Notes: generated from the letters alone by a model not told the origin. A DNA stretch of 31,560 bases from Bacillota bacterium (GCA_023396215.1 JAEWWW010000097.1:1-31560), one strand, 5' to 3'; shown: positions 1 to 7,358, numbered from the stretch's first letter. A program made the numbers and translations.

Positions 1-1478
1 GCGTCAACCCTGTCAACAACCGTGAAATCCCCATCTATATTTCCGACTACGTACTGATGAGCTACGGTACCGGCGCCATCATGGCGGTGCCCGCCCACGA
101 CACCCGCGACTGGGAATTTGCCAAGAAATTCGGCCTGCCCATCATCGAGGTGGTGCAGGGCGGCGACGTGCAGAACGAGGCCTACACCGATTGCGAAAGC
201 GGCATCATGGTGAACTCGGATATCTTAAACGGCCTCACAGTGCAGGATGCCATCGCCAAAATTACCAGGGTGCTGGAAGAAAAGGGCAGAGGCCGCGCCA
301 AGGTCAACTACAAGCTGCGCGACTGGGTGTTCTCACGCCAGCGTTACTGGGGCGAGCCTATCCCCATCATCCACTGCGAAAAGTGCGGCTATGTTCCGCT
401 GGAGGAAAGCCAACTGCCGCTGCTGCTGCCCGAGGTGAAATCCTACGAGCCCACCGAAAACGGGGATTCCCCGCTGGCAGCCATGACCGACTGGGTCAAC
501 GTGACCTGCCCCTGCTGCGGCGGGCCGGCTAAGCGCGAAACCGACACCATGCCCCAGTGGGCCGGGTCGTCCTGGTACTTCCTGCGCTACTGCGACCCCA
601 GCAACGACACCGCCCTTGCCTCCCGCGAGGCGCTGGATTACTGGATGCCGGTGGATTGGTACAACGGCGGCATGGAGCACACCACCCTGCACCTGCTCTA
701 CTCCCGCTTCTGGCACAAGTTCCTCTACGACATCGGCGTGGTGAGCACCCCGGAGCCTTACTCCAAGCGGACAAGCCATGGCATGATTTTGGGCGAGAAC
801 GGCGAGAAGATGAGCAAATCCCGCGGCAATGTGGTCAACCCCGACGACATTATCCGGGAATACGGCGCAGATACCCTGCGGCTGTATGAAATGTTCATCG
901 GCGACTTTGAAAAGAGCGCCCCTTGGAGCTCGGCCTCCATTAAGGGCTGCAAGCGCTTCCTTGAAAGAATTTTTGCATTGCAGGATATCCTGACCCCCGG
1001 CAACAACTTTTCGCCCGCGCTGGAAACCAGCCTGCACAAGCTGATTAAAAAGGTCACCGAGGACATCGAGAACCTGAAATTCAACACCGCCATTGCGGCG
1101 ATGATGGCAATGCTCAACGAGATTGCCGACAACGGCTCTATCAACCACGCCGAGTTTAAGGCGCTGCTGACATTGCTCAACCCCTTCGCCCCCCATATTA
1201 CCGAGGAAATATGGGTGCTCCAGCGCTTTGGCGGTGCCATCGCGGCCCAGAAGTGGCCGGTGTATGACCCCGAAAAGTGCAAGGATTCCGTGGTGGAGAT
1301 TGTGGTGCAGGTCAACGGCAAAATCAAGGCCCGGCTGAACCTTGCCGCCGACATCAGCAAGGAGGACGCCATTGCTGCCGCCCGTAGCCATCCGCAGGCC
1401 GCCCAGGCATTGGAGGGCAAAACGGTGGTGAAAGAGATTTTTGTGCCCGGCAAGCTGCTGAACATTGTGGTGAAGTAG
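1..1478 (+). CDS. leuS: Leucine--tRNA ligase, C-terminal part (5' end outside window)
   Basis: Class I aminoacyl-tRNA synthetase that charges tRNA-Leu in the cytoplasm. The reading frame is open from base 3 to the TAG at 1476-1478, so about 490 residues are visible; the family is usually a little over 800 residues, so the N-terminal part (HIGH motif and much of the editing domain) lies upstream. Visible hallmarks are the catalytic-domain segment with DTMPQWAGSSWYF near 541-580, the KMSKS loop encoded at 807-821 (EKMSKSRGNV), and the C-terminal anticodon-binding helical domain ending in a small beta domain (VVQVNGKIKAR near 1300). No frameshift is seen. The stop is followed by a 12-bp palindrome (1489-1500) without a T-run, and then by the separate rpsU promoter. 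The identification is secure; only the start is missing. Confidence 0.97.
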   Translation, partial: VNPVNNREIPIYISDYVLMSYGTGAIMAVPAHDTRDWEFAKKFGLPIIEVVQGGDVQNEAYTDCESGIMVNSDILNGLTVQDAIAKITRVLEEKGRGRAKVNYKLRDWVFSRQRYWGEPIPIIHCEKCGYVPLEESQLPLLLPEVKSYEPTENGDSPLAAMTDWVNVTCPCCGGPAKRETDTMPQWAGSSWYFLRYCDPSNDTALASREALDYWMPVDWYNGGMEHTTLHLLYSRFWHKFLYDIGVVSTPEPYSKRTSHGMILGENGEKMSKSRGNVVNPDDIIREYGADTLRLYEMFIGDFEKSAPWSSASIKGCKRFLERIFALQDILTPGNNFSPALETSLHKLIKKVTEDIENLKFNTAIAAMMAMLNEIADNGSINHAEFKALLTLLNPFAPHITEEIWVLQRFGGAIAAQKWPVYDPEKCKDSVVEIVVQVNGKIKARLNLAADISKEDAIAAARSHPQAAQALEGKTVVKEIFVPGKLLNIVVK

Positions 1479-1602
1479 GGCAGCGGTACCCGTCGACGGG
1501 CCTTTGGGCGCGTAGTTACGTGCATATACCAGAACTTGTGGTTGCCCCACCGGGCTTTCGGCAAATGTTGAGGCAATTTGCAAGAAACGCTTTGCAAATC
1601 TA

Positions 1603-1632
1603 TTGACTTTAGCAAGAAAATTATAGTATAAT
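1603..1632 (+). promoter_or_regulatory. Sigma-A type promoter for rpsU
   Basis: TTGACT at 1603-1608 and TATAAT at 1627-1632 are separated by 18 bp. The promoter sits in an AT-rich stretch about 65 bp before the rpsU start, so rpsU can be transcribed independently of leuS. Confidence 0.8.
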
Positions 1633-1642
1633 AGCTTACGGT

Positions 1643-1685
1643 ACCCACGCAGTTGGGTAAGACTCCTGCCCGAGGCGTGAGGAGG
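1643..1685 (+). promoter_or_regulatory. Folded rpsU leader that can hide the Shine-Dalgarno
   Basis: Two adjacent hairpins can form in the short 5' leader. The first is ACCCA (1643-1647) with TGGGT (1654-1658). The second is CTCCT-GCC (1663-1670), loop CGA, with GGC (1674-1676) and AGGAG (1680-1684), leaving GTG bulged. AGGAG is part of the AGGAGG ribosome-binding site of rpsU, so this fold would block initiation. Autogenous control by S21 would fit how ribosomal-protein leaders often work, but that is inference. Confidence 0.5.
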
Positions 1686-1696
1686 GAAATAGATAA

Positions 1697-1873
1697 ATGT
1701 CAGAGATTCGTGTAAAAGATAATGAAACTTTGGATAGCGCTCTTAGACGCTTTAAGAGGCAGTGTGCCAAATCCGGCGTTTTGGCTGAAGTTCGCAGAAG
1801 AGAGCACTATGAGAAGCCTTCTGTAAAGCGCAAAAAGAAATCAGAGGCGGCTCGTAAACGCAAATTTAAGTAA
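1697..1873 (+). CDS. rpsU: 30S ribosomal protein S21
   Basis: Small-subunit ribosomal protein of 58 residues, the usual Firmicute length. The protein begins MSEIRVKDNETLDSALRRFK, matching the S21 N-terminus (E.RV..NE.LD.ALRRFKR), and ends in a basic tail rich in Lys and Arg (VKRKKKSEAARKRKFK) that contacts rRNA. The ATG at 1697 follows AGGAGG at 1680-1685 with a rather long spacing of 11. The gene has its own promoter and a strong terminator directly after it, so it is probably a monocistronic unit. In many Clostridia rpsU lies beside a GatB/YqeY gene; here it stands alone between leuS and a repeat array. Confidence 0.97.
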   Translation: MSEIRVKDNETLDSALRRFKRQCAKSGVLAEVRRREHYEKPSVKRKKKSEAARKRKFK

Positions 1874-1891
1874 TTTGCGCAATTTTCGTGA

Positions 1892-1923
1892 TAAAAGCGG
1901 ACAGGTTTGTCCGCTTTTACCTT
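1892..1923 (+). terminator. Rho-independent terminator after rpsU
   Basis: A perfect 12-bp stem, TAAAAGCGGACA (1892-1903) with TGTCCGCTTTTA (1908-1919) around loop GGTT, lies 19 bp after the stop codon. The T-rich 3' arm and following CTTTT serve as the U-tract. Confidence 0.9.
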
Positions 1924-1966
1924 TTCCTAAGACTTTTTTCATAGCAGGACCCCGGCCCAGCCATTA

Positions 1967-2131
1967 TATAGTCGTTTAATTTTTATAAAATTAAGTTCGG
2001 CGCACAGGGTGTGCCACGCCGCAAAGCGGCGAAACGATCTATACAGGAGATCGCTTCCGCGCTCTGCGCGGCATTCGCCTTGGGCGAATGAAAAATCAGC
2101 AAAGCTGATTTTTAAGTAAATATCGACTATA
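1967..2131. mobile_element. MITE-like element built from tandem hairpins (array 1)
   Basis: A 165-bp non-coding segment is bounded by the inverted repeat TATAGTCG (1967-1974) and CGACTATA (2124-2131). Seven hairpins stand nearly back to back: 1976-1994 (8 bp, loop TAT), 1999-2015 (7 bp with one G-U, loop AGG), 2017-2031 (6 bp, loop AAA), 2035-2053 (6 bp, 7-nt loop), 2057-2071 (6 bp, loop TCT), 2072-2090 (8 bp, loop TTG) and 2091-2113 (10 bp, loop AAA, ending in TTTTT). Six have 3-nt loops. There is no ORF. A TATAAT at 2128-2133 overlaps the right end and could feed transcription into the phosphatase gene. Mobility is inferred from the ends; a second copy is not present in this window. Confidence 0.6.
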
Positions 2132-2167
2132 ATACTACTTTGCGGCTTAAAACAGGGAGGTGGCGGC

Positions 2168-2671
2168 GTGCTTTTGCAGCCAACCCGTATGCTCAAGCGT
2201 GTTTACGACATCACCCCTCAGTTCCTTGCCGAGCTGGGGGTCAAGGCGGTGGCTTTGGATGTGGATAACACCCTGACCCACAGCAACAGCCCTGCCATCG
2301 AGCAGATTATGTCCGACTGGCTGGTGCAAACCCGCCGGGAGGGCTTCGCGCTGATTATCATTTCAAACAACTTCCGGCAAAGGGTGGGCCCCTTTGCCCA
2401 AAAGCTGGAGCTGGATTATATCTACAACGCCAAAAAGCCGCTGCCCGGTGGCCTTGCCCAGGCCTGCAAAAAGCTGGGGCTTCGGCGCGGCGAACTGCTC
2501 ATGGTGGGCGACCAACTCTTTACCGACATATTGGCCGCCAACCTCTTCGGCTGCCCCTCGGTGCTGGTGGAGCCGTTTCACATCGAGCAGGGGACCTTTA
2601 TGCGGCTGAAGCGCAAAGCGGAAATCCCCTTTATCAGGCGCATCCGCAGACGGCAGGAGGCGGGCCGATGA
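2168..2671 (+). CDS. YqeG family HAD IIIA-type phosphatase
   Basis: Cytoplasmic haloacid-dehalogenase-fold phosphatase of 167 residues, the usual YqeG size; the physiological substrate of the family is not settled. All HAD motifs are visible: motif I DVDNTLT with nucleophile Asp31 and Asp33, motif II IISNN near residues 61-65, a lysine in KKPLPGG, and motif III/IV GDQLFTDI. The start is the GTG at 2168, with GGGAGG at 2155-2160 and 7-nt spacing. The gene comes just after hairpin array 1 and its TGA overlaps the next gene's ATG (ATGA), so the two are translationally coupled. In Bacillus the homologue is next to yqeH and aroE; here only aroQ, another shikimate gene, is close. Confidence 0.9.
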   Translation: MLLQPTRMLKRVYDITPQFLAELGVKAVALDVDNTLTHSNSPAIEQIMSDWLVQTRREGFALIIISNNFRQRVGPFAQKLELDYIYNAKKPLPGGLAQACKKLGLRRGELLMVGDQLFTDILAANLFGCPSVLVEPFHIEQGTFMRLKRKAEIPFIRRIRRRQEAGR

Positions 2672-3528
2672 CCCGCTTTGGCCCGGCGGGCAACTCCGAC
2701 AGCTTTTTTGAGCAGGGCCTGCGCCACACCCATCAGGTGCCTGAATATCTGGCAGCCATGGGGCTTACCGCCTTTGAGTACCAGTGCGGCCGTGGGGTGC
2801 GCATCTCGGACGACAAGGCGGCAGAACTGGGCCGGTTGGCGGCGGAGCGCGGCATCGCCCTCAGCCTGCACGCCCCCTACTATATCTCGCTTTCCGGCAC
2901 CGACCCCGAAAAACGCCGGGGCAGCATCGAGTATATCCTGCAATCGGCCCGCGCGGTGACCGCTATGGGCGGCGACCGCATTGTGGTGCACTCCGGCTCC
3001 TGTTCCAAGATATCGCGGGAGCAGGCGCTGCAGCTGGCCTGCGACACCATGCGGCAGGCTTTGGCCTCGCTGGACGAGGCGGGCTACGGCGCGGTGCGGA
3101 TCTGCCCAGAGGTGATGGGCAAGATAAATCAGCTGGGTACGCTGGAAGAGGTGCTCACCCTCTGCGAACTGGATGAACGGATGATACCCTGCGTGGATTT
3201 TGGGCATTATAATGCACGAACCTTTGGCGGGCTGCGCACCTTTGAGGACTACAAGGCCATCTTTGAAGCCATCGAAAACCGGCTGGGCCTTTCCCGCCTG
3301 CGGGAGCTGCATTGCCATTTCAGCAAGATAGAGTACACTGAAAAGGGCGGCGAAAAGCGCCACCTGACGCTGGAGGATACCACCTTCGGGCCGGACTATG
3401 AGCCGCTGGCCCAACTGCTGGCCCGGTATGGGTGCAGCGCCGTCATCATCTGCGAATCAGACGGCACACAGGCCGAGGACGCCTCCACCATGATGCGGTA
3501 TTACAACAGCCTCATTTTAGAGAAGTAG
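2668..3528 (+). CDS. Endonuclease IV-like TIM-barrel protein (AP endonuclease 2 superfamily)
   Basis: A 286-residue protein with the pattern of the endonuclease IV / xylose isomerase-like TIM barrel. Candidate metal ligands match endonuclease IV in order: His68 (LHAPYY), His108 (VVHSGS), Glu148 (CPEVMGK), Asp177 and His180 (VDFGHYNAR), His215 or His217 (ELHCHFSK), His232 (KRHL) and Glu263 (ICESDG). This suggests a metal-dependent enzyme, possibly an AP endonuclease/deoxyribonuclease IV relative in base excision repair. A sugar isomerase/epimerase of the same superfamily is an alternative, since the typical Nfo signature stretches are only loosely kept. The ATG at 2668 overlaps the stop of the phosphatase gene by 4 bp, and GGAGG (2656-2660) serves as ribosome-binding site. 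Family is secure, exact reaction is not. Confidence 0.8.
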   Translation: MTRFGPAGNSDSFFEQGLRHTHQVPEYLAAMGLTAFEYQCGRGVRISDDKAAELGRLAAERGIALSLHAPYYISLSGTDPEKRRGSIEYILQSARAVTAMGGDRIVVHSGSCSKISREQALQLACDTMRQALASLDEAGYGAVRICPEVMGKINQLGTLEEVLTLCELDERMIPCVDFGHYNARTFGGLRTFEDYKAIFEAIENRLGLSRLRELHCHFSKIEYTEKGGEKRHLTLEDTTFGPDYEPLAQLLARYGCSAVIICESDGTQAEDASTMMRYYNSLILEK

Positions 3529-3670
3529 CAAAACTCTGTTAAGGATAACCGCCCTTTTGTGAAAGGTTACAGCCCTTCGCAAAAGCGGCAAACATAAAGC
3601 TTAATATGTTTGGGAGCAGGGGAGCATGAACCCCCGCGCTTCCAGACAGCCATCAGGGAGGAAAGACAGG

Positions 3671-4102
3671 ATGAAAAAAGTGCTGGTGCTCAACGGCCCC
3701 AACCTGAACCTTATCGGCGTGCGCGAAACCGGGATATATGGCAAAGAGACCATTGGCGACATCAACGCCCAGTTGACCGCCAAAGCCAAGCAGATGGGGC
3801 TGCAGGTGGATATCCGCCAATCCAACCACGAGGGGCAGCTCATCGACTGGCTGCACGAGGCCCGCACCGAGTTTGACGGCGTTATCCTCAACGCGGGGGC
3901 CTTCACCCACTACAGCTACGCCATCCGGGACGCCATTGCCACCATCAGCAAGCCCTGCATCGAGGTGCATTTCTCCAACGTGCATGCCCGCGAGCCCTTT
4001 CGGGGCACTTCGGTGCTATCGCCGGTTTGCGCGGGGGTGGTAGCCGGCTTCGGCAAGGTCAGCTATTTTCTGGCGTTGGATGGCCTACAGCAGATTTTAT
4101 AA
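3671..4102 (+). CDS. aroQ: 3-dehydroquinate dehydratase, type II
   Basis: Dehydrates 3-dehydroquinate to 3-dehydroshikimate in the shikimate pathway; acts in the cytoplasm as a dodecamer in known members. The protein is 143 residues. It starts MKKVLVLNGPNLNLIG and holds the flexible-loop catalytic pair Arg18 and Tyr23 (VRETGIYG), then NHEGQLIDW, Asn74 and His80 (NAGAFTHYSYAIRDAI), the catalytic His100 (IEVHFSNVHARE) and Arg111. The ATG at 3671 is chosen because GGGAGG (3656-3661) lies 9 nt before it and the family begins here. The frame is open further upstream to an ATG at 3626, but that would add 15 residues unlike the family. The 142-bp gap before it separates it from the TIM-barrel gene. 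Confidence 0.96.
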   Translation: MKKVLVLNGPNLNLIGVRETGIYGKETIGDINAQLTAKAKQMGLQVDIRQSNHEGQLIDWLHEARTEFDGVILNAGAFTHYSYAIRDAIATISKPCIEVHFSNVHAREPFRGTSVLSPVCAGVVAGFGKVSYFLALDGLQQIL

Positions 4103-4142
4103 GGCAGCTTCCCTGAGAATGGCATAATAAACTCAGGCGAGG

Positions 4143-4167
4143 GGAGGAGAAAAAAACTCCTCCGCAT
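4143..4167 (+). terminator. Weak terminator-like hairpin after aroQ
   Basis: GGAGGAG (4143-4149) pairs with CTCCTCC (4157-4163) around a loop of seven A. Only a short T-stretch (TGTTTT) follows, so termination is probably partial. The left arm looks like a Shine-Dalgarno site, but no start codon follows at a suitable distance. Confidence 0.4.
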
Positions 4168-4200
4168 GTTTTAAACTGAAACCGGTATAAGAGGTATCAT

Positions 4201-5271
4201 ATGAAAGAACGCATCGAGCGTCTGCAGGCCGCTCTGCCCGAGGGCATTGACGCCGCCCTCATCACGGCGCAGGTCAACCGCCGCTATTACACTGGCTTTC
4301 CCTCCTCGGCGGGCACTCTGCTGGTCACCCGCGGCTCCTGCACCTTCTTCATTGACTTTCGCTACTACGAGGCGGCACAGCGCACCATCACCGGCTGCGA
4401 GGTGGTGCTGCAGGGCAAGCTGGCCCAGCAGCTGCAGGAGGCCGCGGCAAAGAACGGCGTGCAGACGGTGGGCATCGAAACCGGCTACACCACGGTGGAG
4501 CAGGTGGCCCGGTTCAAAGAGATGCTGCCCAGCGTCACCCTGCTGGAGGACAACCGCCTCAACAACCTGATACTGGCCCAACGCCGAATCAAGAGCGAGG
4601 ATGAAATCCAGAAGATTTTAGCCGCCCAGCAGCTTTCTGAACAGGCGCTGGAAAAGCTGCTGCCCTCTATTAAAGCGGGCAAAACAGAACGGGAGCTGGC
4701 CCTTGAGCTGGAATATACCACCCTTAAGCTGGGGTCGCAGCGGGCGGCCTTCGACTTTATTGTGGTGGGCGGGCCCAACTCGGCGCTGCCCCACGGCGTA
4801 CCCGGTGATCGTCCCCTGCAAAAGGGCGATTTGATTACCTTCGACTTCGGCTCGGTGGTGGACGGCTACTGCTCCGATATGACCCGCACCCTTGCGCTGG
4901 GGCAGCCCGCGGGCAAGGGTGCGGAAATCTACGGGATTGTGCTGCGCGCCCAGCTGGCGGCCCTCGAGGCCGTTGGGCCGGGGGTTTGCTGCGCCGATGT
5001 GGATAAGGTAGCCCGCGATATCATCGAGCAGGCGGGCTACGGCCCCCGGTTTGGCCACAATCTGGGCCACGGCCTTGGGCTGGAGGTACACGAAGCCCCC
5101 TCCTTTGGGCAGGCCAATCAGGAGCTCTGCCAGCCGGGCATGGTGATGTCGGTGGAGCCGGGCATCTACCTCGCGGGCTGCTGCGGCTGCCGCATCGAGG
5201 ACCTTGTGGTGGTCACCGAGCAGGGGATGCGCAACCTCAACCGCTTCCCCAAAGAGCTGATGGTGCTTTAA
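4201..5271 (+). CDS. M24 family metallopeptidase (Xaa-Pro aminopeptidase type)
   Basis: Cytoplasmic dimetal aminopeptidase that removes an N-terminal residue preceding proline; 356 residues, as expected for the short Firmicute Xaa-Pro peptidases. Residues 1-130 form the creatinase N-terminal domain (NRRYYTGFPSSAGTLLV...FIDFRYYEAA). Residues 135-356 form the pita-bread catalytic domain with metal ligands Asp215 and Asp226 (FDFGSVVDGYCSDMTRT, the correct 11-residue spacing), His290 (GHNLGHGLG), Glu319 (VEPGIY) and Glu333 (CRIEDLV). The ATG at 4201 follows GAGG at 4191-4194. The gene precedes efp, a common neighbourhood in Firmicutes. Xaa-Pro dipeptidase specificity cannot be excluded from sequence alone. 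Confidence 0.92.
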   Translation: MKERIERLQAALPEGIDAALITAQVNRRYYTGFPSSAGTLLVTRGSCTFFIDFRYYEAAQRTITGCEVVLQGKLAQQLQEAAAKNGVQTVGIETGYTTVEQVARFKEMLPSVTLLEDNRLNNLILAQRRIKSEDEIQKILAAQQLSEQALEKLLPSIKAGKTERELALELEYTTLKLGSQRAAFDFIVVGGPNSALPHGVPGDRPLQKGDLITFDFGSVVDGYCSDMTRTLALGQPAGKGAEIYGIVLRAQLAALEAVGPGVCCADVDKVARDIIEQAGYGPRFGHNLGHGLGLEVHEAPSFGQANQELCQPGMVMSVEPGIYLAGCCGCRIEDLVVVTEQGMRNLNRFPKELMVL

Positions 5272-5534
5272 AATGGGCTTGGCGACCGGGCTGGCGCGGG
5301 GCGGGCATTCGGCCTTTGCACCCCCAAGCTTTGCGGCCGAACCCGACCACCGCACAACGCGTTGGCCCAGGCTATCCGCTGTGTCGGCGCAAAAAAACTG
5401 CGGATTGGCCTTCCAATGCCGATTTCAGAAGGGGTCTGCTGGGTAAAATACCCTTAAAAGGCTTGCAAAAGGTTGCCGTTTAATATAAAATTAGCAAGAA
5501 GAATTCTAAACAGAAGCAATGGAGGTTTTTTCCT
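5272..5534 (+). other. Intergenic region before efp with inverted repeats
   Basis: No gene is seen in these 263 bp. TTCGGCC and GGCCGAA form an inverted repeat around 5308-5341. GGGTA (5441-5445) and TACCC (5449-5453) form a small hairpin with loop AAA. A possible promoter for efp is TTGCAA (5463-5468) with TATAAA (5484-5489), but the 15-bp spacer is short and the call is weak. Confidence 0.4.
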
Positions 5535-6092
5535 ATGATTTCAGCTGGCGAGTTTCGCAACGGCGTAACCTTTGATATTGACGGGAACGTTTTTCAGGTG
5601 GTGGAGTTCCAGCATGTCAAGCCAGGCAAGGGCGCAGCCTTTGTACGCACCAAGATTAGAAACGTCATTACCGGCTCGGTGGTTGAAAGAACCTTCAACC
5701 CTAGTGAAAAGTTCCCCCCCGCATATGTGGAAAGACGGGACATGCAGTACCTTTATCAGGATGGCGATCTTTACTATTTCATGGATAATGAAACCTATGA
5801 GAACCTGCCGATTAATGCCGATAAGCTCGCCGACAACTTTAAGTTTGTCAAAGAGAACACCGACGTTAAGGTGCTTTCCTACAAAGGAGTTGTTTTCGGG
5901 GTTGAGCCTCCCTTCTTCCTTGAGCTGCAGGTGACCAAGACCGACCCCGGCTTCAAGGGCGATACCGCTACCAATGCAACCAAGCCCGCAACCCTCGAAA
6001 CCGGCGCGGAAATCAGAGTTCCTCTCTTTATCGAAGAAGGGGATAAGATTAAGGTAGATACCAGAACAGGCGAATACATGGAGCGCGCATAA
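5535..6092 (+). CDS. efp: Translation elongation factor P
   Basis: Rescues ribosomes stalled at polyproline stretches by binding between the P and E sites. The protein is 185 residues, the normal EF-P length, with three beta-barrel domains: an N-terminal KOW-like domain (1-65), a middle OB domain (67-126) and a C-terminal OB domain (130-185). The functional tip is VKPGKGAAF with Lys32, the residue modified in many bacteria; no modification genes such as epmA are in the window. The start at 5535 has GGAGG at 5521-5525 with 9-nt spacing. It lies after the M24 peptidase and 52 bp before the CD1247-type gene, probably in one transcript with the latter. Confidence 0.98.
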   Translation: MISAGEFRNGVTFDIDGNVFQVVEFQHVKPGKGAAFVRTKIRNVITGSVVERTFNPSEKFPPAYVERRDMQYLYQDGDLYYFMDNETYENLPINADKLADNFKFVKENTDVKVLSYKGVVFGVEPPFFLELQVTKTDPGFKGDTATNATKPATLETGAEIRVPLFIEEGDKIKVDTRTGEYMERA

Positions 6093-6144
6093 GGGGAAAT
6101 AATATCCCATAGCCGATTAAAAATAGAGCAGGAGGATTATTGTA

Positions 6145-6588
6145 ATGACCATTACCGAAAAGGTTTCATATCTCAAGGGTCTGGCCGAAGGGCTGAGAAT
6201 CAACGAGGACAAGGCGGAGGGCAAGCTTCTGCTTTCCATCATCGACGTGCTGGACGACATGGCCCTGACACTGGAGGATTTGGACGACGGCTTTACCGAG
6301 CTTTCGGAGCAGTTGGACGAAATCGACGAGGATCTGGGCACTCTGGAGGAGGAGTACTACTCCTCGATGGACGAAGATCTGGATGACGACGATTTCTGCA
6401 TGGATGACGACGACACCATCTATGAAGTGGAATGCCCCAGCTGCAACGAAGTAATCTGCATCGATGAAGACATGCTGGAGGAAGGCGAAATCAACTGCCC
6501 CAGCTGCGGCGAGCTGCTGGAGTTTGACCTGCAGGAAGACGGCGAGTGCGGTTGCTGCGGCGGCCATAATCACGACGAAGAGAAATAA
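6145..6588 (+). CDS. CD1247 N-terminal domain-containing acidic zinc-ribbon protein
   Basis: A 147-residue, very acidic protein of unknown function. Residues 1-55 match the small helical CD1247 N-terminal domain found in Clostridia (TEKVSYLKGLAEGLRI...KLLLSIIDVLDDMA). Residues 55-93 are a helical Asp/Glu-rich linker (DLDDDDFCMDDDD). The C-terminal part is a zinc ribbon with paired cysteines, CPSCNEVICID and CPSCGELLEFD, then CGCCGGHNH, which might bind a second metal ion. AGGAGG at 6130-6135 supports the ATG at 6145. It lies directly after efp and ends at a strong terminator. The efp pairing recurs in Clostridia as far as I recall, hinting at a translation-related role, but that is inference. 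Confidence 0.85.
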   Translation: MTITEKVSYLKGLAEGLRINEDKAEGKLLLSIIDVLDDMALTLEDLDDGFTELSEQLDEIDEDLGTLEEEYYSSMDEDLDDDDFCMDDDDTIYEVECPSCNEVICIDEDMLEEGEINCPSCGELLEFDLQEDGECGCCGGHNHDEEK

Positions 6589-6610
6589 ATTTCTTCGTGC
6601 AATAACAAAT

Positions 6611-6643
6611 AAGGCGAAGGGGCATCCTTTCGCCTTTATTTTT
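6611..6643 (+). terminator. Rho-independent terminator of the efp unit
   Basis: AAGGCGAA (6611-6618) pairs with TTCGCCTT (6629-6636), followed by TATTTTT (6637-6643). It is 22 bp after the stop of the CD1247-type gene. Confidence 0.85.
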
Positions 6644-6685
6644 CTGTCGCTGGGGCCAAAAAACAACCAAGTTATGGTTTATGTC

Positions 6686-6714
6686 TTGCATGTTTGGCCT
6701 AAAGAAGCTACAAT
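6686..6714 (+). promoter_or_regulatory. Sigma-A type promoter for the Gx-rnf unit
   Basis: TTGCAT (6686-6691) and TACAAT (6709-6714) have a 17-bp spacer. They lie between the efp-unit terminator and the Gx-family gene. It is the only good promoter seen before the rnf genes. Confidence 0.75.
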
Positions 6715-6755
6715 ATGTGGTGGTAGATTTTTAACAAACAATGTATGAGGGAAGC

Positions 6756-7313
6756 ATGAGCAAGCAAAGGGAAAACGCAAAACACAGGAGCAAGGCATAC
6801 ACACTGGCGTTGATGGGGATGATGTTCGCCCTCGCCATGGTGTTCAGCTTTGTGGAAGGGATGCTGCCCGCTGCCCCGATGCTGCCGCCGGGCGTGAAGC
6901 TTGGTCTTTCCAACATTGTTACCATGTATGCTCTGCTGTTTCTTGGCGTCAAAGAAGGCTACACCATCGCGGTGCTTAAGTCGCTTTTTGTGCTTTTGGT
7001 TCGGGGCCCCATTGGGGCGGCCCTGAGCCTGGCGGGGGGTCTTGCATCCATCACGGTTATGGTGCTGATGGCAACGGTTGCCTCTCTGCGGCAAAGCAAG
7101 AGCCTTCTCAGCATAGCGGGCGCGGTGTTTCACAATCTGGGCCAATTGCTGATGTCGGTGGTCATCATCGGCAACGCGTGGGCCTTCAGCTATCTGCCGG
7201 TCATGCTTTTATCGGGCGTGGGCATGGGTCTGGTCACAGGCATTATGCTCAGGCTGATAGCACCTTATTTAACGCGTTTAAACATAGGTTTAAATAAAAA
7301 CCTGTATTCATAG
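6756..7313 (+). CDS. Gx transporter family / heptaprenyl diphosphate synthase component I-like membrane protein
   Basis: A 185-residue integral membrane protein with about five hydrophobic helices (near residues 12-32, 40-62, 70-100, 110-133 and 140-170). The signature PPGVKLGLSNIVTMYALLFLG and the LVRGPIGAALSLAGG segment match the Hpre_diP_synt_I / Gx family, related to substrate-binding subunits of ECF transporters. The old name as a prenyl diphosphate synthase component is doubtful for such membrane proteins. The ATG at 6756 is chosen over the ATG at 6741 because GAGGG (6747-6751) lies just before it, whereas nothing SD-like precedes 6741. Members are often found immediately upstream of rnf genes in Clostridia, as here, which suggests a role linked to the Rnf complex or its flavin supply. 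Confidence 0.85.
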   Translation: MSKQRENAKHRSKAYTLALMGMMFALAMVFSFVEGMLPAAPMLPPGVKLGLSNIVTMYALLFLGVKEGYTIAVLKSLFVLLVRGPIGAALSLAGGLASITVMVLMATVASLRQSKSLLSIAGAVFHNLGQLLMSVVIIGNAWAFSYLPVMLLSGVGMGLVTGIMLRLIAPYLTRLNIGLNKNLYS

Positions 7314-7358
7314 CTTAAAGCGACCGTCCTGACGGCCGTTTTCACTGGTGAATACAGG
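7301..7358 (+). promoter_or_regulatory. Long inverted repeat with nested hairpin between Gx gene and rnfC
   Basis: CCTGTATTCA (7301-7310, overlapping the Gx stop codon) is perfectly complementary to TGAATACAGG (7349-7358). Inside the loop, CCGTC and GACGG form a second small hairpin followed by TTTT. This could be an attenuator, an RNA-processing site or a stabilising structure that sets the dose of rnf relative to the Gx gene. Confidence 0.5.

Noticed and set aside
1489..1500. Palindrome CCCGTCGACGGG after leuS as a terminator
   Set aside because: There is no loop of useful size and no T-run after it; it may be chance in GC-rich DNA.
333..1583. A 416-residue open frame on the minus strand opposite leuS
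   Set aside because: It is antisense to a clear synthetase, has a composition of chance GC-rich frames, no ribosome-binding site and no recognisable domain.
3626..3670. Longer aroQ starting at 3626
   Set aside because: The extra 15 residues are not like the family, and the ribosome-binding site at 3656-3661 belongs to the ATG at 3671.
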